Shown in pieces: positions 1 to 12,640 of a DNA stretch of 64,000 nt; position 1 is the stretch's first letter, and each line of letters opens with the position of its first letter. The notes below the pieces were generated by a model. The model was not told where the DNA came from, ran no database searches, and saw nothing but the letters and a program-made list of their open reading frames with translations. The stretch covers positions 32,316,887 to 32,380,886 of the forward strand of contig CM046299.1 in the NCBI GenBank assembly GCA_025267735.1, given 5' to 3'. This DNA is from Mactra quadrangularis (taxonomy: Eukaryota; Mollusca; Bivalvia; Venerida; Mactridae). The position numbers were made by a program, and so were the translations under genes.

Positions 1-744
1 AATAAGAAATTAGTGATGAAAATGTAAATTTAGGTGGATTCATGAACTGTGAAGGATGTATGTCCAAAAATATGAATTATAAAGGCTTTTTATTTATTTG
101 TGTTATTGTATATACATATGTTTTTATGGTGGAGGGTTTTTACTTACATGTATTTATTATTATTTTCTTTATAACATTTTTGTACAACGACATTGAATAT
201 GTCACATAGAAATAGGCGTTTAATCAAATGAAAAAGTTTAAGTTTAAGTTTAAGAATCTGTTCAAGATCTACTTAGTATTAACTTTTCTTCACTTTTATC
301 TAATGGTCACTCAGTCAGCTCTTTCTATTAAAAGATTACATAATTGTATATATAAAATTTAAATGGAAAATTGCCATATTGACCATACATAAAATTGTTC
401 TAACATAACAGATGCAGATGATGCAATGGTGTAAGTCTAAGATTATGCCAATATCTTGAGACTACTTGACTACCCGGATCCAGGGAATTAGATACATCTA
501 CATCTCTGCCGGATCATTATATGATTAGAAAATCTAAAGCCTGGTGTCTGCCTCGATCATTCAATATTATCACATGATCATTTGTGCCCCATTCTTGTGT
601 TGTTTGTTGGCTAACTATCTGAAAAAAAACAACAAAAAAAACATTACTATGGTTAAAATTGTTAAAAGACCAATCAATGAAATATAGAACTATGGATATA
701 CAGTCTTTACAAGGGGAGGGGGCTGTAAAACATTATTTGTAAGG
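1..744. other. Unique AT-rich DNA, no gene seen
   Basis: No coding signal, RNA gene or clear repeat is visible on either strand. A three-copy TTTAAG-like microrepeat lies near 235-255. The stretch ends where the left arm of the large foldback begins. Confidence 0.6.
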
Positions 745-2540
745 ATCACAAGCAATTGTATTTTCTTTCTGGAAAGAAAAGGATATCTTACTACGTATGT
801 AGATTACATGCTTTCATTTTTTATTAGTTCATGATGCCATGTTCAATGAAACGGCAATACCAGTAGATAACCGAAAGTCCTGAACAGACAAAATGCATTG
901 AAATAGTATTCAAGCGATAGTTTATTCGTCTCTGGATTTCGCACCCCCCCCCCTAAAAAACCTGGATCAACCCCTGCAATTCAGTCTGAACATTGTCAAC
1001 ACAATTAATAAGCATTAAATTTTGGGCCAAGTTTATGCACAAAATGGGAAAATGCATTGAACTAATATTTCAAGAGATAGTTTATTTGTCTATGCACCTC
1101 GCTTGAAAATCTGGATCAACCCCTGCAATTCAATCTGAACATTGTAGCGCAATTTATTTGCATAAAATTCTGGGCCAAGTAATTGCAAACTTAATGGATA
1201 ACACTATATTTTTGTTCAAACTTTTTCTAGTATTCTTCAACGAATAAAACATGGAGCATGTAGACTGAAATTTGAAAAGAAAAACTTTGTTTACGTTCTG
1301 TCCGTCGTCCTCGACCTTTACAAGTGTATTCATTTCTGACGGCAAATTTAGGTCATTAAACAATTACAGTCATAAAATAAAACGATATACGTGAATTTTA
1401 ATACCTACCTAATTAATAACAACCAGCATTCATATTTTAAAATGAGTGAGTTACCAAATACCAATTCGTAGTCCCTGATTAATGTCTAAACAGGAAGCAA
1501 ATGGCGTACGCCAATCTAAGGGAATTAATATAATAATTGAAAATTGCCGAAATAACCTCCCTTTATAGAAATAAAATAATTATTTCAACGTTGACGTCGT
1601 GTTTTAGATATGCACCGAACGATGCGCAAAAAAACTACCAAAATCGTCCTTAATGTATTGACATAAGTAACGCAATATAATACGATCATTAATAGACCAG
1701 TTCACGGATGACGTCACAAGCACCTGCTACCAATATTTTAGCTGATTTACTGGTTGGCAGAAAGAAACCAATGTTTACATATATTTGATAGCAGCAGAAT
1801 TTTTAAATAATGATAACTATTTTATTTGTCGGCCTTTTTTTTATATTTATATTGATAGAAAGCTTTTGAAATTCATATTTTTAAAATATATGGAGGTAGC
1901 CAAAATTTTTATTTGAAAATGAAATATAAGGAGATTTAAACCTGTCTTTTGAAGCACTAGGTTTAAACACTCGCCTATAAAAAACGATTCTGTTATGACA
2001 AATATTTTTTAAATATTCAAAATATTAATTTCAAGGCCTTTCTAGTGATATAAGATACTAAATTGTCTGATGAAAAATGACTCAGTAATTGCAATTTTAA
2101 AATTACTGTGTTTTCATCGTACCTACTCGCTATCATTTAAGTTAAGTGTATTTTTTATCAGCTACTTGTTACTATTTATAGACTTCATAACAACTGGTCT
2201 ATATTGTTTATTACTATCGAATGATGTAATTATGCTACGCATATAACATGCATTGTCAAAACATAGGCCCTTTCTACTCCAACAAGTAATCATTGCAGTT
2301 GTCACAGGTTGAGTTGTCTACGGGTTGAGTTGTCCCGTCTCCACTGCAAGATTTGTATGTCCTGAGAGTAACCTCCCTTTTCCTGAAGAGTTTCAAGAAC
2401 GACAACACAACCCAGCGTTGTATTACATTTAAATGAGATGTTAATGAGTTTTACGCTTGAACTACGCCTCTTTGTCTATGTTGAAAATTGTTGAAGCGTG
2501 AAAAGAGTAATCTTATACTTTCTTGTTACCATTGGAACAA
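745..2540. repeat. Left arm of a ~3.9-kb foldback element
   Basis: This arm matches the reverse complement of about 3216-4606 almost throughout. Both arms even carry the same chance reading frame, on the minus strand at 1154-1363 and the plus strand at 4003-4203, with near-identical translations. The homology is interrupted only at 1695-2199, where a TA-flanked MITE has inserted; it resumes afterwards and ends near 2540. A double motif GGGTTGAGTTGTC-like lies at about 2308-2337 and its mirror at 3448-3480. The structure is that of a foldback DNA transposon or an old inverted duplication. No transposase is visible, and the outer ends are approximate to about 10 bp. Confidence 0.85.
1695..2199 (+). 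mobile_element. TA-flanked MITE, copy A
   Basis: The element starts GACCAGTTCACGG and ends in the inverted form AACTGGTC, with TA on both sides. It is one of three copies in the window; B is 27211-28073 (opposite orientation) and C is 40246-40807. It interrupts the left arm of the foldback: the uninterrupted target can be read in the other arm around 3590-3605. A consensus CRE, TGACGTCA, lies at 1709-1716, just inside the terminus. There is no open frame of note, so it is non-autonomous. The TA duplication suggests the Tc1/mariner superfamily; that assignment is an inference. Confidence 0.8.
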
Positions 2541-3215
2541 AAACTAGTCCGTAAGTAGTTATTTAATACAGTTGTCATTAAATAAGTGAATTGATATAGG
2601 CCCTGTTATTCTCCCAAAATTTATCAGTTTCGAAACGGGAATAAGTCCGAGTTAAGATATATGTTCTAAAAAGACGACGAAAGGCTCGAATAAGATATTT
2701 TATTTATATCAGTTAAATAGGTCTAGTGTCGCCGTATAACCTAAATAATTATATGAGTTTAAAAACATTTTAACAAGAGTTATTACTATTGAAGTTATAT
2801 TTTTCGTTGTTTGTGATTAGTATCAAAATTATATGATCGTGTTCGTGAATAAGCCTACAACCTCCTCTAAAACGACCCTGTCAAATTACGTTTATTTGAA
2901 TTCAAGTAAAGGCTTGGTCAATTAGTAATAGACATTTAAACAAGTATAAGCATTTTCAAACATGCTTAAAATCGCCGTTTAGCCGTGTTTGACGTCTTCA
3001 CCATTGAGTAAAAACATTATAGATATTGCCTTCCGAGAAACCAGTCTACGAATAACAATAACTTTTGGCGTGCCCTGTCCGCGATCAAGAATATGTTTAA
3101 TTGACCGTATGAAAACAGAAGGTTTTATTTACATATTTGGTGTAATATCCTTCTTTGTGTATGGTGTCAGTACCGCGTCAGTGTTTTAGGCCATCCCGGA
3201 TATTCCCAGGTATTT
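2541..3215. other. Central spacer of the foldback
   Basis: This unique AT-rich spacer separates the two inverted arms. A 66-codon frame at 2989-3189 (plus) resembles no family that I know and is probably chance. No transposase motif was seen. Confidence 0.5.
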
Positions 3216-3245
3216 ATTGGAACGATGTCTAAACATCGTTCCAAT
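3216..3245. repeat. Perfect 13-bp stem hairpin
   Basis: ATTGGAACGATGT is followed by a 4-nt loop and its exact reverse complement. It sits at the inner end of the right foldback arm; the left arm keeps only the first half (ATTGGAAC near 2530), so it marks the inner boundary of the arms. Confidence 0.75.
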
Positions 3246-4606
3246 GGTAACAAGAAAGTATTAGATTCCTCTTTTCACGCTTCAACAATTTTCAACATAG
3301 ACAAAGAGGCGTAGTTCAAGCGTGAAACTCATTAACATCTCATTATAATGTATTACAACGCTGGCTTGTGTTGTCGTTCTTGAAACTCTTCAGGAAAAGG
3401 GAGGTTACTCTCAGGACATACAAATCTTAAGTATTTGCAATGGAGATGGGACAACTCAACCCGTACACAACTCAACCCGTGACAACTGCAATGATTATTT
3501 GTTGGAGTAAAAAGGGCCTACGATATTTTTGACAATGCATGTTATAGGCGTAGCATAATTACATCATTCGATAGTTATAAACAATACTAAATGATCGTAT
3601 TACATTATGTTGCATGTACTTATGCCAATACATTAAGGCCGATTTTGGTAGTTTTTGTGCGCATCGTTCTGTGCATACCTAAAACACGCAGTCAACGTTG
3701 AAATAATTATTTTATTTCTATAAAGGGAGATAATTGCGGCGATTTCAATTAAAATCCGCAAAAAATATTCGTCCGATAACTTAGCATTTCCTATAAACAA
3801 GGGAATTCACTCTATTTTTTCCCCTAGTATATTAATTCCCTTAGATTGGCGTACGCCATTTGCTTCCTGTTTGTGGTTAGACATTAATCAGGGACTACGA
3901 GTTGATATTTGGTAACTCACTCATTTTAAAATATGAATGCTGGTTGTTATTAATTAGGAAGGTATTAAAATTCACGTATATCGTTTTATTTTATGACTGT
4001 AATTGTTTAATGACCTAAATTTGCCGTCAGAAATGAATAAACTTGTAAAGGTCGAGGACGACGGACAGAACGTAAACAAAGTTTTTCTTTTCAAATTTCA
4101 TTCTACATGCTCCATGTTTTATTCGTTGAAGGATACTAGAAAAACTATGAACACAATTATAGTGTTATCCATTAAGTTTGCAAATACTTGGCCCAGAATT
4201 TAATGCAAATCAATTGTGCTGACAATGTTCAAATTTAATTGCAGGGGCTGATCCAGATTTTCAAGCGAGGTGCAAAGACGAATAAACTATCTCTTGAAAT
4301 ATTATTTCAATGCATTTTCCCATTTTGTGCATATACCTGGCCCAAAATTTAATGCAAATTTATTGTGTTGACAATGTTCAAACTGAATTGCAGGGGTTGA
4401 TCCAGGTTTTTAAGGGGGGCGAAATCCAGAGACGAAAATACTATCGCTTGAATATTATTTCAATGCATTTTGTCTGTTCAGGACTTTCGGTTATCTACTG
4501 GTATTGCCGTTGCATTGAACATGGCACCATGAACTAATAAAAAATGAGAAATGTAATCTACATACATAGTTAGATATCCTTTTTTTTTCGAGAAAGAAAA
4601 TACAAT
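3216..4606. repeat. Right arm of the ~3.9-kb foldback element
   Basis: Reverse-complement counterpart of 745-2540, without the MITE found in the left arm. Shared blocks include the segment around 3280-3500, the region around 4000-4200 and the outer block ending near AGAAAGAAAATACAATT at about 4590-4606. Small indels and substitutions show that the arms have diverged, so this is not a simple recent assembly fold-over. The frames at 4003-4203 and 4310-4537 are by-products with no recognisable product. Confidence 0.85.
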
Positions 4607-4824
4607 TTAGAGTGATTATTGCCATTATAAAATATAATTTCTCTTCAATTTTTATTTCAGACTGACAACCATAGAATCTGAGAAGTGTGTGTGTGAGAAA
4701 TTAAACAATATGATTGTTCAATACTGTGAAAGCGCTTGCAGTTACTATATACTATATCGTATATTTAGTGATAGTCAACTTAAATTGTCTGAATATATAA
4801 TTAAAACATAGGTCTGTGAAGTTA

Positions 4825-7800
4825 GCTATCTATTGTCTATTCTCTATTCAAAAGTCTATTCGCACAAAAGACAGCTATGTATTGAGAAATCTATTCATTC
4901 AGAAGTCTATTCGCATTTGCGCACTGTATACATAAATATAGGTAAGTTCAAATATCTGTACAAAAATCTGTTCACAAAATGCCGAAAAGACAGCTGTCTA
5001 TTCGGAAGTCAATTCAGAAGTCTATTCGAAAAAAAGTCAGTATTGCAATCAAACAGATTTAAAAGTCTTTTCATGGAATACGTAAAGAGACAAATGTCCA
5101 TTCAAAAGTCTTTTCAGAAGTTTATTCGCAAAAACATAGTAGTGCAATCTGAATGAGCAAGGTTTCTATTCCAAGAATGCAAGCGACAAATGTCCATTCA
5201 AAAGTCTTTTCGGATCTCTATTCGCAAAATCATATATATGCTTTAAGAATGTGTCTGTAGTCTATTATAAAGTTTCCAATAGAGAGCTGTCCATTCAAAT
5301 GTCTATTCAGAAGTCTATTCCAAACAAGTCAATTATGCAATCAAACATATTTCAAAGTCTTTTTAGAGAGACAAAGTCCATTCAAAAGTCTATTCAGAAG
5401 TCTATTCGCAAAATCATATATATGCATTAAGAATGTGTCTAAAGTCTACCATAAGTTGCGAATAGACAGATGTCCATTCAAATGTCTATTCAGAAGTCTA
5501 TTGGCAAAATCATGTACATGCATTCAGAATGAGTCAGAAGTCTTTTATAGAGTTTCGAATAGAGAGCTGTGCATTCAAAAGTCTATTCAGAAGTCTATTC
5601 GCAAAATCATATATATGCATTAAGAATGTGTCTAAAGTCTACCATAAAGTTGCGAATAGACAAATGTCCATTCAAATGTCTTTCAGAAGTCTATTCGCAA
5701 AATCATGTAAATGCATTCAGAATGAGTAGGAAGTCTTTTAATGAGTTTCGAATAGAGAGATATCCATTCAAAAGTCTATTCAGAAGTCTATTCGCGAAAT
5801 CTGGTAAATGCGTGCAGAATGAGCCAGAAGTCTTTAATAGAGTTTCGAATAGAGAGCTGTCCATTCAAATGTCTATTCAGAAGTCTATTCCAAAAGACTC
5901 AGTAATGTAATGCAATCAAACAGATTGAAAGTCTTTTCGCGGAACATGAAAAGAGTCAAATATCCATTCAAAAGTCTATTCAGAAGTCAATTCGCAAATT
6001 ATATATATGCATTAAAAATGTGTCTAGAGTGTACTACAAAGTTGCGAATAGACAGATGTCCATTCAAATGTCTTTTCAGAAGTCTATTCGCAAAATCATA
6101 TATATGCATTAAGAATGTGTCTAAAGTCTACCATAAGTTGCGAATAGACAGATGTCCATTCAAATGTCTATTCAGAAGTCTATTGGCAAAATGATGTATA
6201 TGCATTCAGAATGAGTCAGAAGTCTTTTATAGAGTTTCGAATAGACGGCTGTGCATTCAAAAGTCTATTCAGAAGTCTATTCGCAAAATCATATATATGC
6301 ATTAAGAATGTGTCTAAAGTCTACCATAAAGTTGCGAATTGACAAATGTCCATTCAAATGTCTTTTCAGAAGTCTATTCGCGAAATATGGTTAATACGTT
6401 CAGAATGAGTCAGAAGTCTATCATACAGTAGCGAATGCACAGCTGTCCGTTCAAATGTCTATTCAGAAGTCTATTCGCAAAATCATATATATGCATTAAG
6501 AATGTGTCAAAAGTCTATTCAAAGAGTAGCAAATAGATAGCTGTCCATTCAAATGTCTATTCAGAAGTCTATTTGCGAAATCATGTATATGCATTCAGAA
6601 TGAGTCAGAAGTCTTTTATAGAGTTTCGAATAGATAGCTGTCCATTCAAAAGTCTATTCAGAAGTCTATTCGCAAAATTATATATATGCATTAAGAATGT
6701 GTCTAAGGTCTACCATAAAGTTGCGAATAGACAAATGTCCATTCAAATGTCTTTTCAGAAGTCTATTCGCAAAATCATGTAAATGAATTCAGAATGAGTA
6801 GGAAGTCTTTTAATGAGTTTCGAATAGAGAAATGTCCATTCAAAAGTCTATACAGAAGTCTATTCGCGAAATCTGGTAAATGCGTGCAGAATTAGTCAGA
6901 AGTCTTTTATAGAGTTTTGAATAGAGAGCTGTCCATTCAAATGTCTATTCAGAAGTCTATTCCAAAAGACTCAGTAATGTAATGCAATCAAACAGATTGA
7001 AAGTCTTTTCGCGGAACATGAAAAGAGTCAAATGTCCATTCAAAAGTCTATTCAGAAGTCTATTCGCAGATTATATATATGCATTAAAAATGTGTCTAAA
7101 GTGTACTATAAAGTTGCGAATAGACAGATGTCCATTCAAATGTCCATTCAGAAGTCTATTCGCAAAATTATGTATATATTCATTCAGATTGAGTCAGAAG
7201 TCTTTTTATAGAGTTTCGAATAGAAAGCTGCCCATTCAAAAGTATATTCAGAAGTCTATTCGCAAAATCATGTATATGCATTCAGAATGAGTCAGAAGTC
7301 TTTAATAGAGTTACGAATAGAGAGCTGTCCATTCAAAAGTCTATTCAGAAGTCAATTCGCCAAATCATATATATGCAGTTAATATGTGGCAGAAGTCTAT
7401 TTAAAGAGTAGCGAATAGACAATAATTTTGCAAATGTCTTTTCAGAAGTCTATTCGCAAAATCATACATATGTATTTAAAGTGTGTCAAAAGTCTATTCA
7501 AAGAGTAGCAAATAGATAGCTGTCCATTCAAATGTCTATTCAGAAGTCTATTTGCGAAATCATGTATATGCATTCAGATTGAGTCAGAAGTCTTTTATAG
7601 AGTTTCGAATAGATAGCTGTCCATTCAAAAGTCTATTCAGAAGTCTATTCGCAAAATCATATATATGCATTAAGAATGTGTCTAAAGTCTACCATGAAGT
7701 TGCGAATAGACAGATGTCCATTCAAATGTCTTTTCAGAAGTCTACTTGCAAAATCATGTATATGCATTCAGAATGAGTAAGAAGTGTTTTATAGAGCTTC

Positions 7801-8650
7801 AAATAGAGAGCTGTCCATTCAAAAGTCTATTCAGAAGTATATTCGTAAAATCTGGTAAATGCGTTCAGAATGAGTCAGAAGTCTTTTATACAGAAGTAAA
7901 TACAGCAGTCCATTCAAATATCTATTCAGAAGTCTATTTGCAAAATCATATATATGTATTAAGAATGTGTCAGATGTTTATTATATAGTTGCGGATAGAG
8001 AGATGTCCATTCAAATGTCTATTTAGAAGTCTATTCCAAAAAAGTCAGTAATGCAATCAAACAGATTTAAACGTCTTTTCGTGGTATACGTAAAAAGACA
8101 AATGTCTATTCGAAGTGTATTCAGAAGTCTATTCGCAAAATCATATATATATGCATTAAGAATGTGTCTAAAGTGTACTATACAGTTGCGAATAGACTGA
8201 TGTCCATTCAAATGTCTATTCAGAAGTCTATTCGCAAAATCATGTATATGCATTCAGAATGAATCAGAAGTCTTTCATAGAGTTTCGAATAGAGAGATGT
8301 TCATTCAAAAGTCTATTCAGATGTATATTCGCGAAATCTGGTAAATGCGTTCAGAATGAGTCAGAAGTCTTTTATAGAGTTTTGAATAGACAGATGTCCA
8401 TTCAAATGTCTATTCAGAAGTCTATTCGCCAAAAAACTCAGTAATGCAATCAAACAGATTGAAAGTCTTTTCGCGGAATATGAAAAGAGGCAAATGTCCA
8501 TTCAAAAGTCTATTCAGAAGTATATTCGCAAATTATATATGCATTAAAATGTGTCCTAAGTCTATTATAAAGTTAGAATAGACAGCTGCCCATTGAAATG
8601 TCTTTTCAGAAGTCTATTTGGAAACTTATGTTAATCGATTCAGAATATGT
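4825..8650 (+). repeat. ~97-bp satellite array
   Basis: About 39 diverged head-to-tail copies of a 96-97-bp monomer. Its core reads CATTCAAATGTCTATTCAG, then AAGTCTATTCGCAAAATCAT, then a stretch like ATGCATTAAGAATGTGTCTA and GTTGCGAATAGACA. A variant monomer containing GCAATCAAACAGATT recurs near 5043, 5337, 5910, 6985, 8055 and 8445. A long block around 5560-5975 is repeated 1,072 bp later, a higher-order period of about 11 monomers. Many 60-110-residue frames arise from the repeat and cycle through phases; I do not regard them as genes. Confidence 0.93.
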
Positions 8651-9194
8651 CAGGTGTAATTGTGATAGACCTGCCAAGTTTATTGAAGTTTGCGTGCTTT
8701 GCCTGAATTAAGTAAGTTTCTTAACTCTCGTAAACATAAATGAATCTCCCGAATATTTCGGCAATTGTAGGTGAAGGTCGAATTTGCCTTTTCATATCGT
8801 CGTAATTTTGCCGATTCTGTAAACCAAATCGAGCCGGTAAATCTGGTTCAAACAAGGTCACTGTACCGTAGATTACACAAGTGCAAATTCAAATACGGTA
8901 ACCAGTGCTGGTTTTATTCGAGGAAGCGCCATTGTTTGAGACATGCTAATATTTCGAAGTTTGTAGGTAGAAACCTTTGAATAACATATTAAATCGTAAA
9001 CAAAGTGTTATTATCCACAAGAAAAATAAGCACCAAAAGTAACTACTTTACATTTACATTCAGTGATTGAGCCTGTAAAAATGATGATTTTTGTTTTATA
9101 AGAAACACAATTTTACGCCATTTTGTTAAGTTCTTTTGTCGGTGCAACAGCGTGACGTCAATCGTGGTGTTTTCTCACAGGTCCGTGCTTGTTG

Positions 9195-9212
9195 TATATA
9201 TATATATATATA
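9195..9212. repeat. (TA)n microsatellite
   Basis: Nine TA units lie directly before the hairpin at 9216-9289. Together they could be a small palindromic insertion next to a TA-rich target. Confidence 0.8.
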
Positions 9213-9215
9213 ATG

Positions 9216-9289
9216 TCATTCGGAACTACCTCGGCGATTTTCCACGCAAATACGAATTCGTAGATGATCGCCGAGGTCGTTCCGAATGA
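9216..9289. repeat. 23-bp stem-loop
   Basis: Arms 9216-9238 and 9267-9289 (TCATTCGGAACTACCTCGGC and its inverse) pair with one mismatch around a 28-nt loop. The size is compatible with a pre-miRNA or a mini-foldback. Only one copy is seen here, so neither can be asserted. Confidence 0.65.
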
Positions 9290-9475
9290 TATAATATATT
9301 CATCTTGTAACCGAAATGAAAAGGGTAGACAAAAACCAATTAGAAGTATTAATCTCATGCCAATAGTTGTTTTTAAAAGTCCGTAAGACCTGATTACAAA
9401 TAAAGAAGTAATTCAGCTGCCGAGAGAAGACTTACTACCAGGAGAAAAATAGAAATCTTGCTTTGAATAAAAAAA

Positions 9476-9776
9476 AGTAGACCTTCTTCAAAGAGCATGT
9501 CTATTCACAAACAATTCTGACACATTAAAAATGCATAATGAATAGTTTTGTTAAAGGACTTCTAACAAATAATTTGAATATGTTTATTTATCACTTTCAA
9601 AAAGAAACTTCTGCTACATTCTGAATGCGAACTACTGTTTGCAAATAGGACAGCAGTCTATTCCTAACCCTATCTTTGACTTGTGACACATTCTTTATGC
9701 ATATAAAAGATTTTGCAAATCGACTTCGGAATAGACATTTGAATGGACAGCTCTCTATTCGCAACTTTTTAATATA
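9476..9776 (-). repeat. Degenerate inverted monomers of the 97-bp satellite
   Basis: Reading the minus strand recovers the satellite signature: GAATAGACATTTGAATGGAC and CTATTCGCAAC at 9738-9765, and TGACACATTCTTTATGCAT near 9685-9702. These copies are more decayed than the main array and opposite in orientation. They lie next to the TIR element that starts at 9783. Confidence 0.75.
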
Positions 9777-9782
9777 CATGTA

Positions 9783-10511
9783 TAGGTCGTTTGCGTTAAT
9801 GCTGGACCCCTATTTGCCGTAAATATCTTTTTAATTATGAGAGCGATTTTGCTAAAAAATTTAATACAATCTTATTTCAATTTTTCCTTCCAGGATTTAA
9901 ATTTTCAGAATTTTTAATAGATGAACAAAAAAGTTTTCCATAAGGTATAATGCAAAATATTTGGATTTTTTTATCAAAAATCCGCCGGGAGGTAAAATAA
10001 GCTGTTCTGTTTATAACATTGTCATACTTCCAGTGTATTTATACGAAGTCCCGTGCGTTTACTGTAATTTGGTCGCTTATATAAACACTCTACGGCCTAC
10101 TGAATTGTAAAGCAGAGGCCCGTCTTCAAAATCGCACGCGTAGAATTTGTATAGATTTTGACGATACAGACGACAGTGATGATGGTATTTGAGTTTGTAT
10201 ATACTGTTATACTTTGTTATCAAATAAAATTTCTAACCGGGCCTCATATTTAGCTATTATTTTGTATCTACTGTTATGTGGCTGTTCTGATTATGGCACA
10301 TACCCATTTAACAAAAGTCTTTTTTTGGCTTCAAATTTTGCATTGCATGTCTATGGGAAGTATGTTATGTAATAAAAGAAAAATTCTGAATTTTTGGATT
10401 TGAGAAGGAAAATGCTAGTTATGATCACATACAAAATTTGAGTTAATTCCATCCGATAGTTATTGAGGTATTTCATGGTTTTAGGGGTCCTGCTTTAACG
10501 CAAACGACCTA
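9783..10511. mobile_element. TA-flanked TIR transposon, 729 bp, non-autonomous
   Basis: The left end TAGGTCGTTTGCGTTAATGC is mirrored by GCTTTAACGCAAACGACCTA on the right, giving terminal inverted repeats of about 28 bp. Direct TA duplications flank it at 9781-9782 and 10512-10513. No coding frame is present inside. The target duplication and size fit a Tc1/mariner-type MITE or an internally deleted element; the superfamily call is an inference. Confidence 0.85.
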
Positions 10512-10513
10512 TA

Positions 10514-11938
10514 CAAGAGGTCATTGTTATAATAATAATATTGTTAGAATAATGATGGAAACATAATGTATAGAAAATTTTATATGATGGTAAATATGGA
10601 ACTACGTTTAGGTTTTATGTATTGTAAAAAAGATCTCACAATGACAATTTTTACACATGCATAAAAACAAATATTATCATGATTTAAGGTTAGCTATGTA
10701 CAACATACATGTAAACATTAATTAAAAAAACATGGTTTAATACTTGTGTTTCTTACCACAGAATTAAATGTACTGAAATTTATCTAGAAAAAAGCTAGTC
10801 AAAAAGTAATAATTAAATTTAAATGAATAGACATCAATAAAAGCAAAAAGAACAAAACAATACAGACAGAACAAAACCAATTTGCGTTATTCATCGTTTA
10901 AAATCTCAAATGAACAAATGAAAAGATAAGTAGGTAGAATATGACAAAAAGCAAGACCAAACATTAATATATAAGGAAAAAAGTAACAAATATAAAAACA
11001 AGAGGGTCCTGAAAGCTTGTTTTATAACCTGAGATCTTAGTATTAGTGGTGTAACAATATGGTAAAACCTGTATTGCAATATAATATAAAATGATCAAAT
11101 GGTTGAATACTTTGTAAGGTATGGACTGTATGTAAGAAAATGCATACTTGGAACTGAGATTCATTGTCTTATATGATGAATTTTTTAATGTAATAAAATT
11201 CAATTGGATCATTGAAGTTTGTCAACACATTTTAACATATTGAAAACTTGAAATTTTACAATCTGATAAAAACAAATAGTATGGCGTAAGTTGAACAGAA
11301 CTTAGCCTGGTCACTGAAGAGGAAAACAAAATTATAAAAATCAACCACATCTGGTTTAAATGTAGAATTTCACTTTATAATGAGAATAAATTCTGGGTAC
11401 AGGATAAAACTTGAGAACGAACTCCATTCTGAAATGATTTCTCTGCTATTAAGAAATGATGTGAGGCAACCAGCAGTGCTAGATAATGGTATATGAAAAT
11501 ACAGCTTTATACCATTTCAGATGTATATCAGTACAAAACTGAGTTTTGAGCATGGAAACCGTTCTTAGATTTATAATCTCAGGCCCGGAAGTGTGATCAT
11601 GTATTGCAAATATGAAAACAATAATATATTTACATGTCCAATCAAGTTAGGGAACACAATCAATATATGATGTCAGTTATTCTATCATTGATTGAAATTA
11701 AATAGGTTCAATCACAATAATCCTAAGGTATCGTATCACAGAAAATTGAAAATATTTAATAGTTGCACATGTTACACAGTAAAGTTTATCACAAATGTAC
11801 AAAGACAGAGATCTTAAAAATTGATAGACCAATACCTGGCTAGGAAAATAAATAAAAGCACATTACTTATGTAGGAAATAATAAAAAGTTGATGTGAAAT
11901 TATATAAATATTTTATAAAATTTGCAGGAACACATTAT
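10514..11938. other. AT-rich DNA without recognised features
   Basis: No gene or repeat was recognised. The 82-codon frame at 10964-11212 (minus) is low in complexity and looks like chance. Part of this stretch, left of 11939, may be 3' untranslated sequence of the minus-strand retroelement relic. Confidence 0.45.
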
Positions 11939-12640
11939 TTAGACTACTTTAGAAAGCAAAAAGTTTTTTACAGAATCTTTAAAAGGTTTATATTTTATTA
12001 AATTAGAAATATCTGCAGGCAAGTTATTCCACAGCTTGGAGCCAATGTAACAGAAAGCTTTAGTTCCTGAATTTTTCACTCTAGGAATACAGTATCCACC
12101 CTTGGTACTTAATCTTGTGCTGTAAGAGTGCACAGAAGTTTGAGATAAAAATGTTCTTATAGGTACTCTGGTGCAATACCATGGTTAATTTTATGAACAT
12201 GGCACAACATAATTTGTTCAACTCTACTCTGTACCGGTAACCAATTTAGCTTAATGAAATGTTCCGGTCCAATGTGCGCCCGGGAATCAAAATTAAATAT
12301 AAATCTAATTAGTTTATTCTGTGTGGTTTGTAACTTGTTTTTCAAGTTTTGCGTTATGCCATTGTACCACACAGAGCAAGCGTAATCAAAGTGGCATTGA
12401 ACTAACGCTGTCACAAGTTGTTTTCTTGTATGAAAATTAAGAAAATCTTTTTTACGATACAGAAATTTAAGTCGAGCATTGGCTTTCTTAAGAACTGACT
12501 CAGCCATAGATTGGAAAGACAAAAACTGATCAATGGTTACACCAAGGTATTTGACAGAACTTGTAGCATTAATGTTTGTACCATTACATGAGATATCATA
12601 AGTTTGTATGATATCAAGACGTTTTCATCAATTGTATTGT
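11939..12640 (-). pseudogene. Non-LTR retrotransposon RT C-terminus, decayed
   Basis: The minus strand encodes the segment that follows the reverse-transcriptase core in Jockey/CR1-like non-LTR elements. From the 5' side it contains YLGVTIDQ-like residues (about 12520-12550), LKKANARLKFLYRKK, HFDYACSVWYNGI, then KLQTTQNKLIRFIFN and LNWLPVQSRVEQI. After a frameshift near 12135-12157 come TRLSTKGGY, FCYIGSKLWNNLP and FKDSVKNFLLS, the typical terminus. Endonuclease and catalytic motifs are absent, so this is a 5'-truncated, frame-broken copy. The assignment to non-LTR RT is firm; the exact clade is not. Confidence 0.85.

Larger units (their letters stand above)
8651..9475. other. Unique DNA with a small hairpin and a TA run
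   Basis: No recognisable gene. The 69-codon frame at 8771-8980 (plus) has no family resemblance that I can name. A CRE-like TGACGTCA occurs at 9153-9160. The hairpin and TA run are listed separately. Confidence 0.5.

Noticed and set aside
5435..8444. Series of 60-113-codon frames with SLFRSLFAK-like repeats
   Set aside because: They follow the ~97-bp satellite and jump phase at each monomer.
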